Source: an uncultured Lachnospiraceae bacterium (lineage in GTDB: Bacteria > Bacillota > Clostridia > Lachnospirales > Lachnospiraceae). From it: a stretch of DNA of 6,392 nt. The translations under genes and the position numbers were made by a program. Below the pieces are notes generated by a model. It ran no database searches. It was given only the letters and a program-made list of their open reading frames with translations, and was not told where the DNA came from. Within the stretch, counting starts at the first letter, position 1. Every line of letters starts with the position of its first letter. Location: positions 1 through 6,392 of the forward strand of contig CAJUCG010000204.1 of assembly GCA_910585065.1 (NCBI GenBank), in the 5' to 3' direction. Below are positions 1-6,392 of the stretch, in pieces.

Positions 1-1824
1 GGCTATTATTATGCTTGGTACGCGGACGAGGAGCAGCTTTATCACTTTATCCGCGCCAAGGAAGATACTTACCAGGAAATCGTGATCCCGGACTGGGATA
101 AGACAGAAGAGCGCGACTACCGCATGATCCCCGGCAAGGTGGGAGTATTTGCAAATGGAAATATTGTGATGGCACATCAGGGCAAGGAATGTACCATTTA
201 CAACGGCGAGGATGGGAGCGTGTTAGATCGTTTCCGCTGCGGCTGGTATGAAAGTATGTGCGTGGGCGGGAATGATCTTTATATGCTTTCCCCTGACACA
301 ACAAATGTCACGCATTACGATGGGGAAAACCTGCGCGCACTCCCTCCGATCGAGGGAAACTTCCGGGCACTTCTGCGGATGGATGTACGCGGGGATGAGA
401 TTATTGCCAGCAGCCCGGAAGGAATTTTCCTCGCGAAAAAAAACGGCGGTAAATTTCAGAAAGTTTTGGATTCGGGAAAATTTTATTTCTCTAAGGAAAG
501 CGGCAACCCACTGATTTTGCTGGCAGCGGGAGAAGCCTTTTATATCGCTTACGGGGAGAGTGGGTTGAGCTTAAAAAAATACGCACAGAGGAATCCGAAC
601 GATGAATTTTTAGGTGAACTGACTGTTTATTCGCTGGAAAATAGCGATCTAATCCTTAATATTGTATCACAATTTCAGACAAAGCACCCGGAGATGGATG
701 TATTTTATGAAACTGGGGACGGCGCGGAAGGGAGTACAACGGCAGCGGATCGCATCCGCGCGTTAAACGCAAGAATTTTGGCGGGCGATGGACCGGACAT
801 CCTTGTTTTGGACGGGCTGCCTGCGGACTCTTACAAGGAAAAGGGAATTCTGGCGGATATGAGTGAGGCACTCGCTCCAGTAAAAGAGGAACTGCTTGGC
901 AATATTCTCGCAATTTACGGGAAAGAGGGAATTTATATGCTTCCGTTCTGCATCCAGATCCCGATGTTTGGAGTTTGTGGATCGGCGGAGGAAGCATATG
1001 GTTCATTGACAGAACTTGCAGATTACTGGGAGAAAGGACAGGAGAGGGCTGCGGCTTTTGCCGCCCTGCCATATGCCTACCATCTCGCACTTATGTATTA
1101 TAATTTCCAGCCAGAATTTGCCCTTCCGGGCGGCGGTGTAAAAAAAGAGGAAATCACAGAATTTTTGGAGAATGTAAAGCGCGTTTATGACGCGGCGCAG
1201 ACATCGTCTGTAGGGTTTGACGAGGAATATGCTGACCAGATGTACGAGTTCTACGGACAGAAAGGAATAAAAGATTATTTTCGCGGTGTTAACATGGGTG
1301 AATTTGAATATAGAGATGGGAAAAGTAATTTTTTATTTTACAATATAGACGGAATTCATGGCTTATCCACTGCCCCATATATTATAAAGCAGCGGGATGG
1401 CAGACTGGTCTCGAACTCCTCCAAATTCTTCCCGAATGGAATTTTTGCAATCAATGCAAAAACAAAGAAAAAGGCATTAGCGGAATCGTTTATAAAAGAA
1501 ATATTCTCCGCTGAAATACAGGACAAAGCTGCATTCTTTGAAGGCTTCCCGCTGAATGAGAAAGTACTTTCGGAGGATGAGAAGATAGATTATTCCTATA
1601 TCACGAGTAGCAACGGCGATTTTACAGCGCACTGGTTTAATGCACAGGAGGCAAAGGAAATGATGGATGTGGTGCGCTCGGTAAGTACCCCAGTAGAGAA
1701 AAACCAGATGATTTTTGAGATCGTGATAGAAGAAGGATGCGCATTCCTTGCGGGCGAGAAGAGCCTTGACGCGGCAGCAGAGGGAATTGCCAACCGAGTG
1801 GGGATATATTATTTGGAACAGTAG
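1..1824 (+). CDS. Propeller-like/solute-binding fusion protein, ABC transporter receptor (5' end missing)
   Basis: The frame is open from base 1 and ends at TAG 1822-1824, giving 607 visible codons. An internal GTG at 82 is not the start, because the reading upstream (GYYYAWYADEEQLYHF) already aligns with residues about 207 onward of the complete paralog at 2923-5313. Roughly 200 residues, including any lipoprotein signal, therefore probably lie left of the window. Codons 1 to about 200 form short repeated strand units (for example NGNIVMAHQGKECTIYN, then GNDLYM...VTHYD), which suggests beta-propeller blades. From about codon 204 (ELTVYSLENSDLILN) the protein reads as a family 1 extracellular solute-binding domain, with the hallmark LNARILAGDGPDILVLDG near codons 254-272 and a typical helical C-terminus ending IYYLEQ. 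It presumably captures a carbohydrate-like ligand outside the membrane and delivers it to the permeases encoded downstream; the ligand is unknown. It uses CGC for 11 of 21 arginines, unlike its paralog. Confidence 0.88.
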   Translation, partial: GYYYAWYADEEQLYHFIRAKEDTYQEIVIPDWDKTEERDYRMIPGKVGVFANGNIVMAHQGKECTIYNGEDGSVLDRFRCGWYESMCVGGNDLYMLSPDTTNVTHYDGENLRALPPIEGNFRALLRMDVRGDEIIASSPEGIFLAKKNGGKFQKVLDSGKFYFSKESGNPLILLAAGEAFYIAYGESGLSLKKYAQRNPNDEFLGELTVYSLENSDLILNIVSQFQTKHPEMDVFYETGDGAEGSTTAADRIRALNARILAGDGPDILVLDGLPADSYKEKGILADMSEALAPVKEELLGNILAIYGKEGIYMLPFCIQIPMFGVCGSAEEAYGSLTELADYWEKGQERAAAFAALPYAYHLALMYYNFQPEFALPGGGVKKEEITEFLENVKRVYDAAQTSSVGFDEEYADQMYEFYGQKGIKDYFRGVNMGEFEYRDGKSNFLFYNIDGIHGLSTAPYIIKQRDGRLVSNSSKFFPNGIFAINAKTKKKALAESFIKEIFSAEIQDKAAFFEGFPLNEKVLSEDEKIDYSYITSSNGDFTAHWFNAQEAKEMMDVVRSVSTPVEKNQMIFEIVIEEGCAFLAGEKSLDAAAEGIANRVGIYYLEQ

Positions 1825-1837
1825 TAAAATTTCTATA

Positions 1838-1932
1838 CGCGTATGCCCGTACAGTACCCGGAAATAATTTTCTGGAAGTTTACGGACAGGAAATTATTTT
1901 CCTGGTTATTGGGTACTGGAAGGGCATACGCG
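1838..1932. repeat. 95-bp long inverted repeat between receptor and permease genes
   Basis: The arms 1838-1859 and 1911-1932 are 22 bases each and match as reverse complements at 20 of 22 positions. The outer 11 bases (CGCGTATGCCC / GGGCATACGCG) and the inner 7 (AGTACCC / GGGTACT) are perfect; both mismatches fall in the 4 bases between. The 51-base centre carries further palindromes. The element begins 13 bases after the stop codon of the receptor gene and ends about 11 bases before the Shine-Dalgarno of the MalF-like gene, filling most of the gap. No T-run follows the 3' arm, so it does not look like a normal intrinsic terminator. Plausible roles are an mRNA-stabilising or processing structure that raises receptor over permease expression, comparable in position to the REP elements between malE and malF of Escherichia coli, or a small dispersed repeat. 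The repeat itself is seen directly; its role is inferred. Confidence 0.85.
1858..1904. repeat. Two nested palindromes inside the long inverted repeat
   Basis: Two similar small palindromes sit in the centre of the larger element. CCGGAAA-TAAT-TTTCTGG (1858-1875) pairs over 7 positions with one G-T wobble, and CAGGAAA-TTAT-TTTCCTG (1887-1904) pairs perfectly over 7. The first shares its two outer C bases with the long arm. Because each unit is palindromic, the two are near direct repeats and also pair with each other: 1860-1874 with 1887-1902, with one bulged base and one G-T pair. The transcript could thus form either a three-way, cloverleaf-like junction or one long imperfect hairpin. Confidence 0.75.
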
Positions 1933-1954
1933 GAACTAAAAATAAGAGGGAATT

Positions 1955-2854
1955 ATGAAAAAAAATCATTTATCTATGGATGTGACGGCAGAGGAGGGGA
2001 GGAAAAAGCGGAAAAACAAACGTTTTCGCACAGAGCTTTTGTTTTTGGTTCCAAGCCTTATCGGGGTAGCAATATTTTATTTTATCCCATTCTGTGATGT
2101 GGTGTCGCGCTCTTTCCGACCGGAATTTGGGGAAGGTTTTGCGGGGATAGAGAATTATAAGGCAGTAATCGAAAATAAAGCGTTTCGGATCGCGGTGCAG
2201 AATACGCTGAAATTTGTAGCGATCTATATCCCTGTACTGCTTATCTTTTCTTTGTTTCTTGCGGTGATGCTTGACTTTTTAAGGGGAAAACAGGGGATCT
2301 ATAAAAAGGTGTTTTTGCTGCCAATGGCCATCCCCGTTGCCTCACTTGTGCTAATCTGGAAAGTATTTTTTGACCGATATGGGTTGATCAATCGAATTTT
2401 AGCGATTTTTGGGGTGGTGGGATCAGATTATTTTCATACGGGATTAGCGTTTCTTGTACTGGGAATTACCTATTTGTGGAGGAATTTCGGGTATGATATG
2501 CTATTGTGGAAAACGGGGATCGATGCGATCGACGAGGAGCTTTATCAGGCAGCAGCATTGGACGGCGCGGGTTTTTTTAAGCAATTTCGGTATATCACGC
2601 TGCCGCAGTTAAAGGATATGGGATTTGTGATTGTGGTAATCTCCGTAATCAATTCATTTAAAGTATTCCGGGAAGCATATCTGATTGGTGGAGATTATCC
2701 AAATCAAAGTATTTATATGCTCCAGCACTTATTTAACAACTGGTTTGTGAGGCTGGAGTTGGGGAAATTAACCGCGGCAGCAGTAATGTTGGCACTTGTA
2801 GTATTTTTATTTATTGCGTCGGTGGAAAGAATTTTGGTACCAAAAGAAGTTTGA
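1955..2854 (+). CDS. Sugar ABC transporter permease, MalF/UgpA-like
   Basis: This 299-residue integral membrane protein is one half of the inner-membrane channel of a CUT1-type ABC importer. The ATG at 1955 follows AAGAGGG (1944-1950) with a short 4-base spacer. After a basic N-terminus (EEGRKKRKNKRFR) come about six membrane segments, near residues 27-46, 83-106, 117-137, 161-178, 222-241 and 272-291. The cytoplasmic EAA loop that docks to the ATPase is at 194-217 (EELYQAAALDGAGFF...ITLP); the usual first E is Q198, while D203, G204 and the closing LP are kept. The segment before the first helix and the loop FRPEFGEGFAGIENYKAVIEN are typical of MalF-like subunits. Length is normal for the family. 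It lies 130 bases after the first receptor gene, across the inverted repeat, and 68 AT-rich bases before the second receptor gene. I saw no convincing promoter or terminator in that 68-base gap. Its partner should be the MalG-like protein encoded near 5321-6169. Confidence 0.93.
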   Translation: MKKNHLSMDVTAEEGRKKRKNKRFRTELLFLVPSLIGVAIFYFIPFCDVVSRSFRPEFGEGFAGIENYKAVIENKAFRIAVQNTLKFVAIYIPVLLIFSLFLAVMLDFLRGKQGIYKKVFLLPMAIPVASLVLIWKVFFDRYGLINRILAIFGVVGSDYFHTGLAFLVLGITYLWRNFGYDMLLWKTGIDAIDEELYQAAALDGAGFFKQFRYITLPQLKDMGFVIVVISVINSFKVFREAYLIGGDYPNQSIYMLQHLFNNWFVRLELGKLTAAAVMLALVVFLFIASVERILVPKEV

Positions 2855-2922
2855 ATATGCCAAAAAAACTATTTTCAGCGATTTTATAAATAATAAATTT
2901 AAGCAGAGAAGAGGGAAATGCA

Positions 2923-5313
2923 ATGAAGAGAATGATCTTGAGAATGCTTGGTTTATTTTTCTGCGGCGGTCTTTTATTTGGCTGCGGAAGTACACAGGCA
3001 AACAGTAACAAGGACTTAACTCCATCTTTAGCAGGAAATGTCTTAGATAACCGCGATGGTACAGAAAATCCGTTGGGGGAAGATAATTTGGAAGATGGAG
3101 AAAAGACAGAGGAGAACACTTTGCCAGAGGGAAATATGGACGACAAAAAGGAAGGGGAGGACTCAGAGATTTCAGGGGATGAAGAGTCTTTGTCCGAGAA
3201 GATTACCGTGTCGCCAGAAGCAGAAAAAAATGTAATTCCTGACATGAAATTTGAGCCATTGGAAAATTATAAGGAGAGAAATATCCCCTCGGTATACTCA
3301 TCAGAAGAAAATAAAGAAATGTGCTGCAATGTCCTTTTAAATACAAAAAATCAGATTGAATATTATACCTATGAGCGGGGGGAAGATGGCTGTCATTTTT
3401 GGAAATACACTTTGATTGAAAATGCGAAAGAGGATTCAAACTCCGCTTCTTGGGAGAGGGAAGCTCTTCTTTGGTGCGAGGGATTTGGAAAGGAAATTGG
3501 GGAGGGGAGTGACTGGGTCAAAGTATTTACCGGGGAGGACGGCAATGATTACGCATGGTATCTTGGAACGGATGGCAACGCCCATTTTGTAAAGCGGGTA
3601 AAAGATAGTGCGGAGGAATCACAGGGGGGAGATTCCTATGTGGAAATCACAGGACTTGATTGGATTTATTCCAATTTTGTTGAGCCGGCTGTGTTGGAAA
3701 ACGGAAATATTGTTCTGGCGGATCTTGGGCGCAAATGCTCCATATACAGCGGGGAAGGTCAGCTTTTGGAGCGTTTTCAATGTGGGTTTTACCAGGGGCT
3801 TTGCACACGGGGAAATCAAATTTATATCGGAGATGCAACGGGAGCTTCCGTTCAGCACTATGATGCAAAAGAAAAAGAATTTGCGCCGTTAATTAAGTCA
3901 AATTTTGATACTACAATCCGAGTTGCTGTGCAGGATGATGATGTGTATGTCTGCAATATGAAAGGAATTTACCGTGCCAAGATGACTGGCGGAAATTTTC
4001 AAAAAGTGCTTGACGCGGGAACCTATCATTTTGCTAAGGAGAGCGGCACTCTGCTGAAATTTTTTGTGATTGGGGATGCATTTTATGTTGTTTATGGGGA
4101 GGATGGAGTAAGTATCAAAAAATATTCTCCGGCAGGGGAGGGAGATGTAGTAACTAATTTTTTAACGCTCTACTCGTTAAGGAATAATGATGTTATTCTT
4201 GATATGATTTCAGAATATCAGAATATGTACCCAAATATAGAGATTATTTATGAAACCAAAGAGGGGGCGGAGGGCAGCATTACCACAGCCGATTGTATTC
4301 GGGCATTGAACGCGAGAATCCTTGCCGGGGATGGACCGGATATCCTCTTGATGGATGGGATGCCTATGGATTCCTACAAAAAGAAAGGAATTTTGGCGGA
4401 TCTAAATCCGGTGCTTGGAAGCCTGAAAGAAGAGCTTACACCAAATATTGTTTCGGCCTACACCCAGGAAGATAAAATCTATATGCTTCCGGCGCGCTTT
4501 TCTGTTCCGTTTTTTCTTTCCTGTGATGATCCGGAGCGATATGCAACTTTAGATGCCCTGGTTGAATACTCCGAGGAAAATGAAGGTGTTATGTTACCAA
4601 ATTTTAGTTATTCGGATTATTTTCAAATGTTGTACTACAATTATCCACCAAAACTTGTGACAGAAACAGGGGAGGTGAATCGGGAAGAGATTACAAAATT
4701 TTTGGAATTATTAAAAAGGATGTGTGAATCGGAGGGTGCGTTAGAATCAGCACACTGGCCTGCCACCTATCTAAAAGGACTTAATTCAAGCTCGGTGTTT
4801 GCAAAGGGACAAATTGACCTTGCATTTGTTAATCTGCTCGGCGGATTTTCGCTCGGCACTTATCCAAGTGCAATAGAAATGAGGGGTGGACAGATGGTGC
4901 CAAATGGGGATCTGTTTTTCCCGAATACGCTGTTTGCCATTAACAATTTATCCTCGAAACCAAAGCTTGCCGCTTCGTTTTTACAGTTTGCGTTTTCCTA
5001 CGATATGCAGGAGCGATATGTGGGAAGTTCCGGTTTTCCTATTCATGAAAAGGCACTTGATGAGCTGGCAGAACTTGATATGTCGAACTATTGTCTATAT
5101 GACGGCGAGATTACCTTGCAGGATGCGGGAAAAGAAGAAAATGCGAAAATGATTGAATATGTAAGGACGGTGCGCACTCCGTTTACTGTGGACGCAAGTA
5201 TCTGGGATATTGTGTGGGAAGCTGCGGCAGGATATTTAAATGGAAAGTCGGGGATTTCCGAGAGTGTTGAGTCAATAGTAAATAGAATACAGATATATTT
5301 GTATGAACAGTAG
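2923..5313 (+). CDS. Lipoprotein with propeller-like N-terminal region and family 1 solute-binding domain
   Basis: A complete 796-residue surface lipoprotein, expected to act as ABC importer receptor on the outer face of the membrane. The ATG at 2923 follows GAGGG (2911-2915) with a 7-base spacer; the ATG at 2918 is out of frame. Residues 1-21 are a type II signal peptide: basic MKRMILRM, a hydrophobic stretch, and lipobox LFGC with the lipidated Cys at 21. Residues about 30-105 are a disordered-looking spacer rich in E, D, N, S and G. Residues about 130-403 hold roughly six strand-rich repeat units of the kind GNxIYI...VQHYD and DDVYVC...GIYRAK, resembling propeller blades. Residues about 412-796 are a family 1 solute-binding domain with LNARILAGDGPDILLMDG near 462-479. 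It is homologous to the protein encoded at 1-1824 from residue about 207 to the end; a 46-residue block (448-493) is identical at 38 positions. It lies between the two permease genes. Its ligand is unknown. Confidence 0.92.
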   Translation: MKRMILRMLGLFFCGGLLFGCGSTQANSNKDLTPSLAGNVLDNRDGTENPLGEDNLEDGEKTEENTLPEGNMDDKKEGEDSEISGDEESLSEKITVSPEAEKNVIPDMKFEPLENYKERNIPSVYSSEENKEMCCNVLLNTKNQIEYYTYERGEDGCHFWKYTLIENAKEDSNSASWEREALLWCEGFGKEIGEGSDWVKVFTGEDGNDYAWYLGTDGNAHFVKRVKDSAEESQGGDSYVEITGLDWIYSNFVEPAVLENGNIVLADLGRKCSIYSGEGQLLERFQCGFYQGLCTRGNQIYIGDATGASVQHYDAKEKEFAPLIKSNFDTTIRVAVQDDDVYVCNMKGIYRAKMTGGNFQKVLDAGTYHFAKESGTLLKFFVIGDAFYVVYGEDGVSIKKYSPAGEGDVVTNFLTLYSLRNNDVILDMISEYQNMYPNIEIIYETKEGAEGSITTADCIRALNARILAGDGPDILLMDGMPMDSYKKKGILADLNPVLGSLKEELTPNIVSAYTQEDKIYMLPARFSVPFFLSCDDPERYATLDALVEYSEENEGVMLPNFSYSDYFQMLYYNYPPKLVTETGEVNREEITKFLELLKRMCESEGALESAHWPATYLKGLNSSSVFAKGQIDLAFVNLLGGFSLGTYPSAIEMRGGQMVPNGDLFFPNTLFAINNLSSKPKLAASFLQFAFSYDMQERYVGSSGFPIHEKALDELAELDMSNYCLYDGEITLQDAGKEENAKMIEYVRTVRTPFTVDASIWDIVWEAAAGYLNGKSGISESVESIVNRIQIYLYEQ

Positions 5314-5315
5314 GA
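5312..5315 (+). promoter_or_regulatory. Ribosome-binding site overlapping the upstream stop codon
   Basis: AGGA at 5312-5315 overlaps the TAG stop (5311-5313) of the second receptor gene and sits 5 bases before the ATG at 5321. This favours 5321 as start of the MalG-like gene and suggests translational coupling. A weaker GGGG at 5323-5326 lies 6 bases before the alternative ATG at 5333. Confidence 0.55.
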
Positions 5316-5320
5316 TTGAA

Positions 5321-6169
5321 ATGGGGTTTTACATGAAAAAATTAGTCCACTCTGGTATGGTGATCCTGGTGCTTATTATTCTGGCACCAATCTATATTAC
5401 AATTGTGCATTCTTTTATGGGAATGCGCGAGATTGAACTGGATATTGGAAGTATCCTTGGCGGGGGCGATAAAATGGCAGCAATTCCACTGCTGCCCTCG
5501 TACCCGACATTGAAAAATTACAGAGAACTTCTGCTCTATGCAGAGAGTTTTTACCGAATGTTTTGGAACTCTTTTCTTCAGGCAGTTCCAACGGTGGCAG
5601 GACAGATCCTGATTGCGGCTCCGGCGGCATTTGTAATGGCAAAATACCATTTTCGCGGGAAGCGGATATTATTTTGGATCTATCTGGCGGTAATGCTAAT
5701 GCCGTTTCAGGTATTGATGGTTTCCGAATATCTGGTATTAAAAAATCTTTCTATTGTAAATACTCATCTTGCCATTATCCTTCCAGGAATTTTTGGGACA
5801 TTTCCAGTATTTATTCTGATGAAAGTGTTTATGAATATTGAGGATGATGTGATGGAGGCGGCGCGGCTGGACGGTGCAGGAGCTTTGGTGCTTTTAGTAA
5901 AAATTGGAATGCCGATCGGCAAGGGAGGTATTGTGTCGGTGGCAGTGCTTGATTTCTTAGAATGTATTAACAGCATTGAAGCACCGCTTGTGTTTTTGCG
6001 GGATAAGGAACGCTGGCCACTCTCTTTGTTTTTCCCGGCGATCTCAATCTACAATGCGGGTGAAGTGTTTGCGGCATCGGTGATGATTATGATTCCGGCT
6101 GTACTTATTTTTTTCCTTGGGGATGAATATTTGGAAGCGGGCTTTAAAGCCTTTCAGGTAAAGGGGTGA
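5321..6169 (+). CDS. Sugar ABC transporter permease, MalG/UgpE-like
   Basis: This is the second channel subunit of the CUT1-type importer, 282 residues from the ATG at 5321. In-frame ATGs at 5303 (overlapping the previous gene) and 5333 are alternatives: 5321 has the better ribosome site, while 5333 gives the more typical N-terminus MKKLVHSGMVILVL. Numbered from 5321, about six membrane segments lie near 8-30, 86-108, 116-137, 148-168, 199-217 and 245-267. The external stretch IPLLPSYPTLKNYRELL before the second segment is a MalG-family signature. The EAA loop at 178-198 reads MEAARLDGAG...IGMP, a good match except that the usual LP is MP. The C-terminus (EYLEAGFKAFQVKG) resembles the family ending GLTAGAVKG, but diverged. 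It should pair with the MalF-like protein encoded at 1955-2854, although a receptor gene separates the two. Only 5 bases separate its stop from the next start, so the operon continues. Confidence 0.92.
   Translation: MGFYMKKLVHSGMVILVLIILAPIYITIVHSFMGMREIELDIGSILGGGDKMAAIPLLPSYPTLKNYRELLLYAESFYRMFWNSFLQAVPTVAGQILIAAPAAFVMAKYHFRGKRILFWIYLAVMLMPFQVLMVSEYLVLKNLSIVNTHLAIILPGIFGTFPVFILMKVFMNIEDDVMEAARLDGAGALVLLVKIGMPIGKGGIVSVAVLDFLECINSIEAPLVFLRDKERWPLSLFFPAISIYNAGEVFAASVMIMIPAVLIFFLGDEYLEAGFKAFQVKG
6161..6166 (+). promoter_or_regulatory. Ribosome-binding site for the last gene, inside the permease 3' end
   Basis: AAGGGG at 6161-6166 ends directly before the permease stop TGA (6167-6169) and is 8 bases before ATG 6175. 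A second purine run, AGGAG at 6169-6173, has a better sequence but is only 1 base from the ATG, too close for normal use. The ribosome finishing the permease would sit over this site, so the two genes are probably translationally coupled. Confidence 0.5.
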
Positions 6170-6174
6170 GGAGA

Positions 6175-6392
6175 ATGGAAAAGAAAAAAAGGATTGTCTA
6201 TCTGCTCTTGGTTTCATTTTTGGTGTTGATGGTGATAATGACCTTTGTTTCAAGAGTGATGAATGAGTCCCATATCCCGGAGGTGGAAACCGTGTCACCT
6301 GCTTCGGGAAATTTAAAACTTTCCGCGCTTGGACGCGGGGTAGTCGAGTCCGGGCAGCTTTTGGATGCAAGGATTTCGGAGGGGGTATTTAC
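6175..6392 (+). CDS. Membrane-anchored protein, possibly HlyD/MacA-like adaptor (3' end missing)
   Basis: Only the first 72 complete codons are in the window, and the frame is still open at the right edge. The start ATG 6175 follows the permease stop by 5 bases. The protein begins with a basic tip (MEKKKR), one hydrophobic segment at about 7-25, and then an exported-looking region. Residues 36-72 (PEVETVSPASGNLKLS, then GRGVVESGQLLDARISEGVF) follow the pattern seen just after the anchor in HlyD/MacA-type periplasmic adaptor or membrane fusion proteins: VxT, then xGxL, GxGxVE and a strand ending in GV. There the strand leads into the lipoyl-like/barrel-sandwich domain. This assignment rests on a short pattern and is tentative; a plain membrane-anchored accessory protein of the transporter is the main alternative. 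If correct, an export-type subunit is attached to an import operon. No cleavage site or lipobox Cys is visible, so the segment probably stays as an anchor. Confidence 0.6.
   Translation, partial: MEKKKRIVYLLLVSFLVLMVIMTFVSRVMNESHIPEVETVSPASGNLKLSALGRGVVESGQLLDARISEGVF

Noticed and set aside
656..1090. 144-codon frame on the minus strand
   Set aside because: It is antisense to the conserved solute-binding domain and its translation is proline/basic-rich with no family character.
82..1824. GTG at 82 as the true start of the first gene
   Set aside because: The frame is open back to base 1, and the 27 codons before it align with the paralog, so the gene begins outside the window.
1838..1932. 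Intrinsic transcription terminator
   Set aside because: The stem is long enough, but no run of T follows the 3' arm, and the downstream permease gene would be cut off from its receptor.
1843..2097. 84-codon frame starting inside the inverted repeat
   Set aside because: It runs through the repeat arms and then overlaps the clear permease gene in another frame; no ribosome site and no recognisable protein.
2851..2922. Promoter in the AT-rich gap before the second receptor
   Set aside because: TTGAAT at 2851 and TATAAA at 2885 are badly spaced from each other, and no matching partner box sits at 16-18 bases from either.
2811..3245. 144-codon serine/phenylalanine-rich frame on the minus strand
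   Set aside because: It is the mirror of the acidic spacer and signal peptide of the second receptor; low complexity explains the lack of stops.
3614..3637. Small inverted repeat AGGAATC ... GATTCCT
   Set aside because: A 7-bp stem with a 10-base loop inside a coding region, with no T-run and no further structure; compatible with chance.
6044..6370. 108-codon frame on the minus strand at the right edge
   Set aside because: It crosses the coupled permease/adaptor junction in antisense and shows no family features.

Overview
The window is one plus-strand block of a transporter gene cluster, probably from a Gram-positive gut-type anaerobe of the Clostridia, most likely Lachnospiraceae. The evidence is moderate-to-low GC, strong AGAGGG-type ribosome sites, a type II lipoprotein signal peptide, and solute-binding proteins of the long multi-domain kind I associate with that family. 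The taxonomic call is an inference from protein style; no RNA gene or marker gene is present.

Layout. (1) 1-1824: the 3' part of a large solute-binding protein gene, open at the left edge. (2) 1825-1954: an intergenic gap holding a 95-bp, nearly perfect inverted repeat with two smaller palindromes nested inside. (3) 1955-2854: a MalF/UgpA-like sugar ABC permease. (4) 2923-5313: a complete 796-residue lipoprotein, paralogous to the first gene along its whole visible length. (5) about 5321-6169: a MalG/UgpE-like sugar ABC permease, translationally coupled to the gene before it. (6) 6175 to the right edge: the start of a membrane-anchored protein that resembles HlyD/MacA-type adaptor subunits.

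The two permeases should form the heterodimeric membrane channel of a CUT1-type (carbohydrate uptake transporter 1) importer. The two binding proteins are candidate alternative or cooperating receptors. Each combines a N-terminal region of repeated beta-strand units, which looks propeller-like, with a C-terminal family 1 solute-binding domain. No ATPase gene is in the window, so the importer must use one encoded elsewhere, as many Firmicute CUT1 systems do. The substrate cannot be read from the sequence.

The points most worth a second look are the fused architecture and its duplication, the interleaved order (receptor, MalF, receptor, MalG), the structured inverted repeat between receptor and permease, and the possible adaptor-type gene directly attached to an import operon.
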